The position numbers and the translations under genes were made by a program. Below are positions 41,301-50,884 of a DNA stretch of 64,000 bases, one piece after another (positions within the stretch are counted from its first letter, which is position 1; the number at the start of each line of letters is the position of its first letter). The DNA is from Stentor roeselii. Lineage: Eukaryota > Ciliophora > Heterotrichea > Heterotrichida > Stentoridae. The notes beneath the pieces are model-generated. The model did not search any database, was not told where the DNA came from, and was given only the letters and a program-made list of their open reading frames with translations. The stretch covers positions 62,001 through 126,000 of the forward strand of contig RSEH01000089.1 of the NCBI GenBank assembly GCA_006503475.1, given 5' to 3'.

Positions 41301-44300
41301 ATTTTCCAATGGGCAGGGTGAGAACTTCTTGATACTTACATGCTTTGTATTTATCACTTTGGTCTTCACGGTTAACTTGTGGGTCCTCATTGAGACTTTT
41401 ACTGTTTCTTTTTGGTATTTCTTGTCTTTTGTTCTGAGCTTTTTGTGCTTGTTGGTCTTTTTTTCAATTGCATCGAATACGGATTTTATTTCGAGTGATT
41501 CTAATGGAATTGGAGAAATGTTGAAAATATCTGGATATACAGGGATTTCCATTGTTTTTACCTCTTTTGTTTCTATTGTGCCTGGACTTTTTGTATTTTT
41601 TTATAGGAGGGTCATTGGGGCGAGTGTTGCAGATATGGTTAATTCTGATGAGGATGTCTTTTTAAAGACTAGTCGACTTTCTTACTTTCAAGGAAAACTA
41701 AGCCAGCTTTATCGAAGGTCTGAGTCATGGTCTTCGAAGATCCAAGATGAACAGATTATTGTCAAGAAGTTTAGCTTAAAACTCACTCCTCGATATCTTG
41801 ATCGGAAATATGCTCGAAGGTTTATTCGTATCAATTTAAAAGAATATAAGATCAAGATTTTCATTGGGTTGATCATTTGTTTGATTTTTATGATTTATGT
41901 TGCTTCTATGAGAAAGATCAAATCAAGCTATTCTGTCACTACTATGATAGGAAGTTGTGTAGGTATATTTCTGTTAGTTTCTCTTTTTAGTAAGACTCTT
42001 AGAAAGTACTACCGAGAGATAATCATAATAATAATACTGATCTTAGAAATAGCAAGATTTATCATAGACATCAGCTACAATATAACTGACATATCCTACT
42101 ACTCCTTGCTCTCAGCATTCATATATTTAGAATTTAACATCCACTGGGTATCAATTCTAATCCTCAGCATATTCAACTTCTTCCTATCCATTCTTTCACT
42201 GCTTTTTACCAGTTCAGCAGAAGGAAGTTCGATAATTCTCTCATCAGAAAAGCTAATCTTCCTATTTTCCATAATTATCTGCTGCGGAGTACAAGGCTTT
42301 TACACAGAAAGAGACAAAAGAATCGAATACATCTACCTAAAAACAATTAAATCCGAATACTTCAAGTCAAACAACATCCTAAGCATGCTTCTTCCAAAAT
42401 TCGTGAAAAATCGAGTAAAACGTGGGGCTCGTTACATCGCCGAAGCAAAAACAGAAGTTTCAGTGATTTTTTGTGATATCTGCGAATTTGAGAAGATCTG
42501 CCGAGACTACTCTCCACAAGAACTGGTTATTTTCCTTGACAAGCTCTTCAGTCGATTCGACGTGCTTTGTGAGAATCATGGAGTGATTAAAATCGAAACA
42601 GTAGGAAAGACTTACATGGCCTGTGCAGGGCTGATCGACTACGACCAAGACCTTGCAACATACCTGCGAAAAGTTCCTCACGCAAAAAGAGCAGTTGAGT
42701 TTTCTTTCGCCTTAATCGAAGAAGTGAAAGACATCATGTTGAAAAACGGAGAAAGTCTTAAAGTCAAAATCGGAATCAACTCAGGTCCTGTCACTGCCGG
42801 GGTCGTCGGGTATCACAAGCCTCAGTTCTCATTAGTTGGCGATACAATCAACACTGCTAGTCGAATGTGCTCGACTCTTAAAGCTTTTAACAGTATTCAG
42901 ATCTCAAGTGAAACATTTAACATGCTTCAGGAATCTGAGGATTATAACTTTGAGAAAATTACAGTTGAAGCAAAAGGAAAAGGCTTTCTTGACACGTTTT
43001 TAATTGACTTGGTTAGAAGAAAAAGTATCTCTGAAGAGCTTTCAAAGGGATTAGCTTCTAGGACTGAAATCATTTCTCCTTTGCAGATCTTCTCGAATAA
43101 TCTATCGCAAGATTTGAATTTTTCAAGTAAGAAGAAAAGTTGGAGGAAAATCATTCAAAAGGCGGGAGATTCGCCTTATTTGGAGGAATATCCCAGTTTT
43201 TTAACTGGAAATAGAAAAACTACACTGATTGAAAATAGGTTTGAGAAAGATTTGCAGTTCAAGTCGTTTGAAAGCACGATTATTTGTTTGGTTACTGCGT
43301 TTTTTACTTATTTTTTGATGTTTTTCTTTTCTTTTCTTGATTACTTTGTGACTAAAAATTCTTTAAGCCCGGTGCCGATTATTTTAAGAGGTTGTGCGAT
43401 GATTTACTTAGGACTTATCTGTTTTTTTTTCAGGGTTTTGAACCGATTAAAATATAAGGATTTTGTGATAAAGCCTTGCATGGTTCTGATGTACTTTTGC
43501 TCAATAAGCAACCTGTTTTACTCAGAAAAAATCAACCCTGACCTAATGTGCAACGAGATTCTCTTATCCTTTTTACTCCTCTGCCAATCAACTCAATCAT
43601 CTCTGATTTTTCAGCTATTGTTTTCATCTTTACAGCTGATAATCTGGCTTCTGCTAGCCTCTCTTCAATCTTCAATCGTCGATCACATTTTATACTTTTT
43701 CTTAGTTATGATATTCTCAATAATACACATCCGGTCACTTTACTCAAAAGACAGGATCGAGCGAAGAAACTTCAACTTAAAGTCAATCGCAAGGCGAGAA
43801 ATCTTCGAAAACACGACTCTTCTAAAAAAACTGATGCCAAAGCACGTTCTCAAACATTTAAAAAAAGAGCTTCACTTCACCGACCGCCTCGAAAACGTGA
43901 CTCTTTTATACGCGGACATCGTGGGGTTCACCAGTTGGAGTTCAAACAAATGTCCCAATGAAATCGTTGAAATGCTTTCAGAACTTTTCACAAGTTTCGA
44001 TCGTCTTTGCGTTGAACTCGACGTTTACAAAGTCTGCACAATTGGTGACTGTTACGTCGTGATGGGTCTATCCAGCAACGGTATCAGAAATGAAGTCCTT
44101 GAATGTGTGAATGTGGTGAAAATGGCTTTTAAGATGATAGAAGTCATTAATGAGAAAAATGAACAACATTCATCTAAACTTAACATGCGAATCGGTCTTC
44201 ATACAGGAGAAGTGATTGGAGGAGTGATAGGCACAAGTATCGTCAGATATGACATCTGGGGGCCAGATGTTCTCATCGCTAACAAAATGGAAAGCAACGG

Positions 44301-44481
44301 CGAGCCAGGGCGAGTGAAAATCTCTGAAGACACCAAAGAAGTCCTCGACTCTAACCTCGTCGAAGGCCTTAAATTCGAGTTAAGCGACCCGGTGGACATA
44401 AAAAGCCTCGGCCTGTCAAAACAGTCCTTTTTCGTCACCTGTTTGAACGACGAAGACCTTTTCGTAAACCTAGTTAAATAA
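38335..44481 (+). CDS. Guanylyl cyclase with N-terminal P4-ATPase-like half
   Basis: 2048 residues from the ATG at 38335. The N-terminal ~1120 residues are a P4-ATPase (lipid flippase) fold with ~10 membrane helices. The phosphorylation motif is D373-K-T-F-T-L-T (Gly replaced by Phe), and the P4 DGET actuator motif is not found, so transport may be lost. Six helices and cyclase domain 1 follow, then six more helices and domain 2. Domain 1 carries a guanine-type Glu (E1421 in KIETVG) and catalytic N1506/R1510 (NTASR), but K1425 replaces a metal Asp. Domain 2 has both metal Asp residues (D1861, D1905) but lacks N/R. Together they would form one active site, in the C2-then-C1 order known from ciliate and apicomplexan fusions. 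It should make cGMP at the plasma or ciliary membrane. Its stop is 1 bp from that of convergent RPB6. Confidence 0.93.
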   Translation: MSEKQSNKFLRKIVLDSSKDPTTKTSLSNELIDHRYLFPRVIAVNLFEQFHRLSNIWFLLISIIQLLPYNVSSNASWSTIVPLSVLLSISLSKDLYNSYKFTSTLKKVNETKFPVWNGKTFIDLESKHLSEGMIVMLAAGQTVPADMVLICRKSLNDLVFLDLSNLIGSFSVFEKFTIEAIENETKIPESENKDLSSLLGEVKVPEPHADYSSFAGTLKLHHHPKAAKIGSKNFLIAGGVIKGSENVIGVVVYCGNDTKFKLNSPRIKKKFTRVERLVNKWMFFNFGIILVMVVISIIGFFTDYRSENSDSVIMIFLQFLTLYSNLIPISLFVTIDIIRLVQALIYQKLNPGVHFNNESLNENLGQIEYLVTDKTFTLTKGKFKLSSFLIRGQRFSGSTEKLASSFGTEHALSGFDKSQDDQAFEDFLKAIHQDSYNEIYHHFVRCLCLCNSLVQANKELVGCPIDLALLRAAEKLGYRTDIGAKRDVNLYFASSFRNYKKIINLLPQFGRNRKSVIVQDYSDSCGYIYTRGSARSMMAAISVTEDEKNILLEEIARIESFGNSAWILAFNEIPFESLSDIKKKLKKNQKTLLNIQGRINFIFENLEKNMKVLAIVGINEKLQDEVANTFEFLQRAGIKIWLASSDSHLNSLCTAFDTRLVNDCPLMILRNVQNDVVMGKKLEAAIRSFIMEEFELEPVGVFGSQVYSSIRPEIEQEEYNVEEQHIQRLSERLNFQASFNINPDIENNLNEKVELDVANFAVVIDRTSFLTAIKVDKLKKLLTCLLACAKNVCFTEMLPIDKYHIAKLLKENMAFNPCVAVVGSTFSDLSMSHESDISIGVLNNKNSLFFSYTDINISTFSQIRDLMIQGHHFYYRMSKVVLLHLHKNFILAIVQFAFNIYAGFSGTSAYEASLLVGFNLFFTTFPYIYLGIMDQDISYRKIKNKPEVYSQGIFGQLFTWKHLSWYFFLAVVQSVIIVLLSYQILPFVLFSNGQGENFLILTCFVFITLVFTVNLWVLIETFTVSFWYFLSFVLSFLCLLVFFSIASNTDFISSDSNGIGEMLKISGYTGISIVFTSFVSIVPGLFVFFYRRVIGASVADMVNSDEDVFLKTSRLSYFQGKLSQLYRRSESWSSKIQDEQIIVKKFSLKLTPRYLDRKYARRFIRINLKEYKIKIFIGLIICLIFMIYVASMRKIKSSYSVTTMIGSCVGIFLLVSLFSKTLRKYYREIIIIIILILEIARFIIDISYNITDISYYSLLSAFIYLEFNIHWVSILILSIFNFFLSILSLLFTSSAEGSSIILSSEKLIFLFSIIICCGVQGFYTERDKRIEYIYLKTIKSEYFKSNNILSMLLPKFVKNRVKRGARYIAEAKTEVSVIFCDICEFEKICRDYSPQELVIFLDKLFSRFDVLCENHGVIKIETVGKTYMACAGLIDYDQDLATYLRKVPHAKRAVEFSFALIEEVKDIMLKNGESLKVKIGINSGPVTAGVVGYHKPQFSLVGDTINTASRMCSTLKAFNSIQISSETFNMLQESEDYNFEKITVEAKGKGFLDTFLIDLVRRKSISEELSKGLASRTEIISPLQIFSNNLSQDLNFSSKKKSWRKIIQKAGDSPYLEEYPSFLTGNRKTTLIENRFEKDLQFKSFESTIICLVTAFFTYFLMFFFSFLDYFVTKNSLSPVPIILRGCAMIYLGLICFFFRVLNRLKYKDFVIKPCMVLMYFCSISNLFYSEKINPDLMCNEILLSFLLLCQSTQSSLIFQLLFSSLQLIIWLLLASLQSSIVDHILYFFLVMIFSIIHIRSLYSKDRIERRNFNLKSIARREIFENTTLLKKLMPKHVLKHLKKELHFTDRLENVTLLYADIVGFTSWSSNKCPNEIVEMLSELFTSFDRLCVELDVYKVCTIGDCYVVMGLSSNGIRNEVLECVNVVKMAFKMIEVINEKNEQHSSKLNMRIGLHTGEVIGGVIGTSIVRYDIWGPDVLIANKMESNGEPGRVKISEDTKEVLDSNLVEGLKFELSDPVDIKSLGLSKQSFFVTCLNDEDLFVNLVK

Positions 44482-44482
44482 C

Positions 44483-44884
44483 TTACTCTATAATTAAATC
44501 AGAAATCGGCCAGTCTTCAAAAGACCCGTCGGGCAGGTACCTTCTGATGATAAAAGGAATTTTCTTTTCACGAAGTTCCTTTTCAGCGATCAATAAAGGG
44601 TCAGTCTCATGCGGTTCCAGCTCAACGAAGACTGGAGCATTTCGACTGATCTGCATGGCGCGGGTTCCAAGTATTCTTGCTCTTTCGTATTTAGTCATGA
44701 AAGGAGTAGAAATCCTTTCAGAGTTCTCAAGACCTTCTCTTCTTCCCTGGTCTTGTAAGTCGTCATTGTTTTCGTCATGATGACGACCTTCACCATGATT
44801 GTTGACGTCTTGGTCGACCTCGAGTTCGTCTTCATCATTTTCAGAGAAGTTCGGGGCACTGTCCACGTCTCCTTCTGACGACAT
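44483..44884 (-). CDS. RPB6: RNA polymerase subunit RPB6 (shared by Pol I, II, III)
   Basis: 133 residues. An acidic disordered N-terminus (~60 residues rich in D/E/N) precedes the conserved core: [46 protein letters not shown] and a closing [15 protein letters not shown]. This is the RPB6/omega fold that clamps the largest polymerase subunit. Length and acidic tail match eukaryotic RPB6. It is convergent with the cyclase gene (1 bp between stop codons) and starts 17 bp after the stop of the upstream ankyrin-like gene on the same strand, leaving almost no room for UTRs. Confidence 0.95.
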   Translation of the reverse strand: MSSEGDVDSAPNFSENDEDELEVDQDVNNHGEGRHHDENNDDLQDQGRREGLENSERISTPFMTKYERARILGTRAMQISRNAPVFVELEPHETDPLLIAEKELREKKIPFIIRRYLPDGSFEDWPISDLIIE

Positions 44885-44901
44885 TTATGAGGTCTACTTA
44901 A

Positions 44902-45546
44902 CTATAAAAAACTCGCTATGTCCTTCACTAGGTTGTCGTTGAGACCTGAGACCAGCCGTTGTTTGACCTGCTGAGGCTCGGACTGGTGAGAGTACCATCG
45001 GGAAAGCTCAGTTTCGCCTAAGTCGGAAGCCACTTCAGCTGGGTGCTTTCCTTGATGGTTCACACGGTTTAATACTACTTTGTACTTGAATAGAACGTAT
45101 TTCGCGAAAAAAAGGTCAAGGGGCTCGAAAAGCTGAATTTCTAAGTCTCGAGCTTTTTTTATTAGAAGGTTCTCAGGAGGCTTCAGGTCTTGGTTTTTTG
45201 AATGGATTTCATTTATTCGTGAACGCTCTTTTTGCTCCTCGTTTGACCATAGCTGCATGTTTTCAGCACGGATCTCGAGGTAGTCTGATTGGCTTGGACG
45301 ACGCGCTTTCAGGCCTTGGGGGATCAGGTGGAAGATTGAGTTTTGGTTCTCGTCGCAGAGGTGGGGAGACACGTGACAGTATTTTAGAAGAATTAGGCAC
45401 AGCTTCCATTGACCTGATAGAACTGCTAGGCCTAGTGCGTTTAAGTTTGATTCGTTTCGGTCATATGCAGCATCTGGATTGGCGTCGTAGTAATTTTTGA
45501 TTGTTTGGATATCACCTTGTTTGACTAGTTCTAAGAATTCAGACAT
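44902..45546 (-). CDS. Ankyrin-repeat-like protein
   Basis: 214 residues. The N-terminal ~85 residues fit two to three ankyrin units: FLELVKQGDIQTIKNYY, then LNALGLAVLSGQWKLCLILLKY, then a unit with DENQNSIFHL. A charged helical linker with KARRPSQSDYLEIRAENM follows. The C-terminus has one more unit (VNHQGKHPAEVASDLGETELSRWY). Such proteins are adaptors; no partner domain is visible. It lies 17 bp upstream of RPB6 and may share transcription with it, but that is inference. Confidence 0.65.
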   Translation of the reverse strand: MSEFLELVKQGDIQTIKNYYDANPDAAYDRNESNLNALGLAVLSGQWKLCLILLKYCHVSPHLCDENQNSIFHLIPQGLKARRPSQSDYLEIRAENMQLWSNEEQKERSRINEIHSKNQDLKPPENLLIKKARDLEIQLFEPLDLFFAKYVLFKYKVVLNRVNHQGKHPAEVASDLGETELSRWYSHQSEPQQVKQRLVSGLNDNLVKDIASFL

Positions 45547-46782
45547 ATTTAATTATCAAATAATTTAGAGTTTAACTAAGATATGTAAGAAATACTCACT
45601 TCTCAAGTATTCCGCGTTATTCATCGCTTTTACAGTATATCTATAAATAAATATTCCATAATCAATACCAAAGCTATAAATTTAATTTTATAATAAAATA
45701 ACAATTGAAATTTTTAAATGAATTGCCATAACTTCAATCATACAAGGTTTTAAACATCAAGCCACATATAATCAATACAACCAATCCATAAAATTAATAA
45801 ATTTAAACTATAAAAATTCCAAAAATACCCAAATCTAAGGAAAAAATTAACAATTCAAATAAACCAAAAAAAGGGCAAAACAAAAAGCCACATCTGGTTG
45901 AAGTTAGCAATCTTTACCCTTTACTTTCAAAATTTCCGTTTTTTTTATTTTTGATGACGTCGTAGGAGTAATTGTCAAAGGGATATCAGAGCCGATTTTA
46001 TTAAAACTTGACCAAGTCACAGCGATTTTAATTCCTAGCCAAAGTGATTATATCCTATAGGAAAAGCGACGAGGTGCATGATTCTTCCAGTATTTTTCTT
46101 AAACTCATATAGAAACGTCCAATTTCATGGATTTTCTTGATTACGATTGTGAAATTTCATTTATTGTCTTAAACCCATATTAAAAATAAATAATATTTTT
46201 AAATCGAGAAAAATATTTCTTGAACGATATGATAAACAAAATTTAAAAATGAAAATGAATTCAAATCACCATGTAGAAGAACAGCTATAATATTATATTG
46301 TTAATCGATAAAAAATCTCAACCAGTATAAAGTTATTGCATGGCTAGAATCAATACAGATCATTACATTAACATATTCAGTGACTCTGTAAATTCTAATA
46401 TCAAAAATTCACAATTGTTCATGAATATGTCGTAGAACAGAACATTACCATATTCAAGGTTTTATTGAATTCTATCAAAAGATAAGAATTAGAAATACAG
46501 GAAATATATTTGCATTCCCTCATCAGTATTTAACAAACCAATAATTCCACTCTTTAGTCATTAGATAATTAAAAAGAGTAGAGACCAGACACATATTTGA
46601 ATATCAATTTTATACTAATTCAATGAAAAAGAGATATCGCATATTATTCATCAGAAGAATTAAAAAAATACTATAAAATTGTATTAACAATAAATACGAT
46701 TTCTACTCAGATGCAGATCCAATTATAATAAGCAGTATAAAATAGATTCAGAAAAAAAAACAACAAATAAAATTAATCAAAT
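45547..46782. other. Gene-free AT-rich spacer
   Basis: About 1.2 kb, very AT-rich, with an A/C-rich block at 45760-45900. No ORF, RNA gene or clear repeat was recognised. Confidence 0.4.
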
Positions 46783-46950
46783 GATGCATCAACAATCCAA
46801 GACTACAAAATTACAAAAGAAAATCCTTGCTATAAAAAAAATTTAATAAGTAAATTGCTAACTAACCCAAATGAACTTCAAGAAGACAAGAGAAAGCTTA
46901 GACAAGAAATCATAGAACTTAAAGAAATACAAGAAAAAGATTCACTATAG
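46783..46950 (+). pseudogene. Coding-like relic, coiled-coil end
   Basis: A 55-codon open stretch without an ATG, ending in TAG, encodes NPNELQEDKRKLRQEIIEL followed by KEIQEKDSL, a charged amphipathic helix. It looks like the last part of a decayed or exon-split gene. Nothing recognisable precedes it. Confidence 0.3.
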
Positions 46951-47258
46951 AAAATAGAGTAGGTACATGCGCAGTAAATTTTCTAAAAATAAAGATAATA
47001 CTAAGTGAAATAGGCGGACTGCACTAGTCTATATTTGAAATTTCATTTCACGATTTACTCTTCAACATTAAAATATTTAAGATTCTCAACCTAATTTGAA
47101 TAAAAAAAAATATAAGAAACTACTAAGAATTTTAAAATTTTTTGAAAATATGATAACAAATAGTTATAGTAATAAAATACAACTACCCATCTAATCCACT
47201 TCAAAATCTTCATCAATCCTCAAAAACAACTAAATCCAAAAATCCACAAAATAAAAAA
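46951..47258. other. Spacer upstream of the WW-like gene
   Basis: About 300 bp of AT-rich DNA becoming A/C-rich in the last 80 bp before the ATG. No motif assigned. Confidence 0.35.
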
Positions 47259-50075
47259 ATGACAGACCGTCAACCAGGAAAATACAAGCCAGACCTTCAC
47301 TCAAAGCCATGGTTTTTCAGCGGAAAGGTCCCAGAGATAAAATACAGTTACACAGTATCAGGACTAACACCCTCCTCCTACCCAATCCGTCCTCGTTCAA
47401 TAATCCCAGGAGCGAAGCTTCCAATGCATTCAGGTTCAATGGCCTTTCCAAACATAGACGAGTCAAAATCTCCTAAAAACCTGCGAAACTTCAAAGAATA
47501 CGCTTTTATCAAAGAAAACGAAATCCTAGTGACAATCGAGCACTGTGACAACTGTGAAGACCACATGAGCACAACACGTCACGACCCTGAAAAGTACTTC
47601 AACCTTGCTCAGTCCATCAAGTCAGCAGTTCTTTCCAAGTACTCAATGGTCAAGATCCTTACAAAGCCTCTTTCTAAACTAGACCCAGAAGTAAACAAAA
47701 AGCGTTTAGGAGCCTTCGAAGTCCAATTAGCTTCCAGATCTAAAGGAATCCTCACAGTTCAACCAATTCATTCAAAACTCGAAACCCGAAAATGGCCTGA
47801 AATTTCTGAAGTCCTTCAAAAAATCGCGAAATTTCTTCCTAACTGCCAGGTACTTGTCACTCTTTTCGATGAAACAAATCAGTCTCTTCCTCTTAGAGGA
47901 GTGAAAGTAATGCTTAGACCACGTCCTTTGGACCTTCCTGCTTTTCAGTCAAATGGCTTCCGACCGAAAAGCGCAGCAACTGCCAGGTCTTGCAAGTCTA
48001 TTCGAGCCATGTCCAGTCGGAGACTTTCGCGAAAAGACCTGGCAAAGCCGAGGACTTCTGTTGTTTTTGAACGTGTAAGTGACAGGGATGGAGTCTGCTT
48101 GTTTGATGGACTTACTCTTGATGTTTATGAAGTTGAAGTTGAGGAGAGTAAAGATTATCACTCAGCAAGTAAAGTTGTTGACACTTTGCAAGAAAGGGAT
48201 AAAAGTGAGTTCAAGGTTTTTATTGGACTGAGACCTCAAAATAACTGCGATTTTTCTGTTGTGCTTAGAGATGCACTTATCAGGTCAGAAGTTTCGCAGG
48301 CGAAAGTTGTGTTACAGAAGAATGGGACTGAACATTACTTGAGAGAAACAAGGAAAGGCGTTTATGAAGTTTCTTTACCGAAGGACTTCTACGAGCTCAC
48401 TGTGATCGCTAACAAGTACAAAGAAATCACTAAAAACATCTCAGCTAATCAAGCAGAAGTCCTCATCACAGAAACCTTAGAACTAAAAAAAACCCGCGCG
48501 GTCTCTGTGAAAGTCTTTGATTTACTCGAAGGGTTTCCCTTATCCGGTGTGATTTTAGAGGTTCTGATCAACCAGCAGTCCTTTTCCGGTTTAACCAGAA
48601 ATGGGGTGTTTAGTTTCAACTTAGAAGAAACTGGTCTTCTGACAGTAAAAGCGCAGGTGAAAGGTTATGCGAAAATGAAGGTGTTAATGCAGATGAATAC
48701 AGAGCAGAACTCAGTGACTCTCGCGATGCTTGCCTTATCGACGGCCAATCCTGTGGTCGTCATTTCCTGGCCTCGCTGCCCTGAGGACTTGGAAGTCGTC
48801 GGCACGACTGACTCAGGCCAGGTGACTTCCAAAAGCCCGAAGCTGAGCGGGCATCAGCTGATTGACAAGGGAAAGACTCACGGGTACTCAGCAGTCATCA
48901 TTCATCCTTCTTCTGACTTGAGAATTTCAGTGCAAAGCCAAAGTCTTTCATATATCAACGGCTTTTTACTGTCAGGAGCATCGGTGCAGTATTATTCGGG
49001 AAGAAGTCTGAAAAGTACATTTATACCTACTTTTGGACAAGGCTTTTCCTGGGATATTGGATTTTTCAGCTGTAAGTATCAGGATTTTATTGAAAGTAAC
49101 TTGATTAGCAATTATCAGCTTGGATTGAATGACTTTATTAGTGACTTCAGAGCTGTTATTCTTTACTTGTCTATGGTTGATACGGTTTCAGATGCTTTTT
49201 CATTCGCGCATGGAAGTACCAAAACTTTACCCTCGGGAAAAGAAACTTTTGTGACGGTTGAGGGTTTTAAGAAGAATATTAAAAATGCGGTTTCTGAGGA
49301 GTTTGTTTCTTGGTTCGTTCAAAGTCTTGCCTCGCAGGAGGGAATCGCCTTGAAACCCTTGGAGATGAGGTTTAAGAGGTACTTGAGGATTGGACTTAAC
49401 CCTGTTAGGGACTTTGAAGAATTTTGTCATCGGCTTGATTTGCAGGAAGGGGACTTTGAGAGATTTCAGGATTTTATTAAGGAAGGGTTTTACTCGACTT
49501 TACCTAATGGGTGGGAAGTTGCTTGGGATATGCAAGGGGAAATTGTTTACTTGGATCCGATGGGAATGATACATTATGAGTTTCCAAGTGTTGTGATCTG
49601 TAAGAAGAAAATTTGGGAGGTAAAAAAGAACGAAATAAAAAGAAAAAACCTAGAAACAGTTCAAGCAATAAAACCAAAACACCCCGTTGAAAAAATCGAA
49701 TCACCAAAATCAGAATCCGACTCATCAGCCGATCGCGAAGCTGAAGAATCCCATCAAATTCAAGAAAAATTCCAAGAATTTCAACAAATTTACGACTATT
49801 CACTCCGTTATCTAGAGCAGCTTCCAAAGTTATCACGATATGACCAAGAAAATCACATCGAACTTTACCGTCAGATTGAGCTGAAGCATCATGAGACGTT
49901 AAAAATGTTAAAATCAGAGACTTTCAAACGTTTTTCACAAGAACTTGAAATCTGGGCGAATAACTTCGGTCAAATCAGCGCTTCTTTGAAGTCTTTTAAC
50001 GATAAAATGACAAATAGAGGCTCTTCATCTAGTTCGAGTTCATCGAGTTCAAGTTCGAAATCTTCCAAAAGCTAA
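47259..50075 (+). CDS. Mosaic protein: CxxC N-terminal domain, beta-sandwich repeats, WW-like motif, poly-Ser tail
   Basis: 938 residues. Residues ~85-190 form a small alpha/beta domain with HCDNCEDHMSTTRH, a CxxC after a beta strand as in thioredoxin- or SelW/Rdx-like folds. Residues ~195-490 are three or four beta-sandwich units of the carboxypeptidase-regulatory type. Next is a segment resembling an actin-uncapping or protease-like core (HPSSDLRIS) of unknown kind, then an EF-hand-like helical part (~640-740). Near residue 750 is a WW-like motif (LPNGWEVAWDMQGEIVYLD with HYEFP), whose second Trp is Tyr. The tail is coiled coil then poly-Ser. No signal peptide, so it is probably cytosolic or ciliary. 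No single family recognised. Confidence 0.55.
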   Translation: MTDRQPGKYKPDLHSKPWFFSGKVPEIKYSYTVSGLTPSSYPIRPRSIIPGAKLPMHSGSMAFPNIDESKSPKNLRNFKEYAFIKENEILVTIEHCDNCEDHMSTTRHDPEKYFNLAQSIKSAVLSKYSMVKILTKPLSKLDPEVNKKRLGAFEVQLASRSKGILTVQPIHSKLETRKWPEISEVLQKIAKFLPNCQVLVTLFDETNQSLPLRGVKVMLRPRPLDLPAFQSNGFRPKSAATARSCKSIRAMSSRRLSRKDLAKPRTSVVFERVSDRDGVCLFDGLTLDVYEVEVEESKDYHSASKVVDTLQERDKSEFKVFIGLRPQNNCDFSVVLRDALIRSEVSQAKVVLQKNGTEHYLRETRKGVYEVSLPKDFYELTVIANKYKEITKNISANQAEVLITETLELKKTRAVSVKVFDLLEGFPLSGVILEVLINQQSFSGLTRNGVFSFNLEETGLLTVKAQVKGYAKMKVLMQMNTEQNSVTLAMLALSTANPVVVISWPRCPEDLEVVGTTDSGQVTSKSPKLSGHQLIDKGKTHGYSAVIIHPSSDLRISVQSQSLSYINGFLLSGASVQYYSGRSLKSTFIPTFGQGFSWDIGFFSCKYQDFIESNLISNYQLGLNDFISDFRAVILYLSMVDTVSDAFSFAHGSTKTLPSGKETFVTVEGFKKNIKNAVSEEFVSWFVQSLASQEGIALKPLEMRFKRYLRIGLNPVRDFEEFCHRLDLQEGDFERFQDFIKEGFYSTLPNGWEVAWDMQGEIVYLDPMGMIHYEFPSVVICKKKIWEVKKNEIKRKNLETVQAIKPKHPVEKIESPKSESDSSADREAEESHQIQEKFQEFQQIYDYSLRYLEQLPKLSRYDQENHIELYRQIELKHHETLKMLKSETFKRFSQELEIWANNFGQISASLKSFNDKMTNRGSSSSSSSSSSSSKSSKS

Positions 50076-50118
50076 TAAAATAGATTCAATAATTCTAAGT
50101 TTATATCATAAACCATTT

Positions 50119-50745
50119 ATGCAAAAACATATTGAAGAGAAGTTGTGGTGTCTTAAACGGAAGTACTGGGCTTTCCTTATTTTCGCTGGGCAATGCGTTA
50201 TTCTTATCTTGATGCTTGGAAGCTATGGAACTGCTGCTTGGGTTAAACAAGGATCTGGGTCTTCTGAATGGACTGGCGGGTTATTAAGGCTCACCGATGG
50301 AGGTGAAGAGTACGAGGAGGTCGAGTATATAGATTTGAAAGAGGGTTGTAAAAATTCACCCTTTAAATGTGAAGTTTTTGAACAGTTACGAGGAGCAGGA
50401 GCTGCTTTTTGCTTTTTTGATGTGATTGCTTACGTTTTCACTATCATATGGATGATACATGTCACTTTTGCAATCCTTCAGCAGCAGTTCCTGGAAAAAA
50501 TTCCTCCTCTTGTTTGGCCTGGCATTGGATTAGGTTGTCATATTTTAGCTGAAATTATTTGGTCTGGTGCTACTAAAGCGAGTTTTAATGGAAGTTGTGA
50601 TAAACTTGACAGTGAAGATCTCTGTGCTTTGACTGGACCTGCTTTGGTACTAGCTGTTACTTGCATTTATGTTTTAGTTTTTGCTGCTTATTTTGTTTTT
50701 CATGTAAAGGGCAAAATTGAAGAAGCTCCTAGTGAGGACAATTGA
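50119..50745 (+). CDS. Four-helix membrane protein, claudin/PMP22-like layout
   Basis: 208 residues with four membrane helices: ~17-38 (FLIFAGQCVILILMLGSYGTA), ~95-118, ~130-150 and ~170-193. The first extracellular loop is long and contains a W-x-x-GL segment and two Cys (GCKNSPFKC), recalling the W-GL-C-C signature of claudin/PMP22/EMP proteins; the second loop has another Cys pair (GSCDKLDSEDLC). Short charged tails face the cytosol. Similar four-pass proteins are common in ciliates and mostly uncharacterised. The layout is clear; homology to claudins is uncertain. The stop is TGA. Confidence 0.6.
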   Translation: MQKHIEEKLWCLKRKYWAFLIFAGQCVILILMLGSYGTAAWVKQGSGSSEWTGGLLRLTDGGEEYEEVEYIDLKEGCKNSPFKCEVFEQLRGAGAAFCFFDVIAYVFTIIWMIHVTFAILQQQFLEKIPPLVWPGIGLGCHILAEIIWSGATKASFNGSCDKLDSEDLCALTGPALVLAVTCIYVLVFAAYFVFHVKGKIEEAPSEDN

Positions 50746-50884
50746 AGATGTTAGATTGGAGATTTAGGATTAAGAGGATTAAAGATTTTCTTGGGAATTT
50801 TAGTGAGGATTTAATAGAAAATGAATCATTCTTCGTAATATATAAATATACAAAAAAACTTTGATTAAGGAAATAACCAATAAA

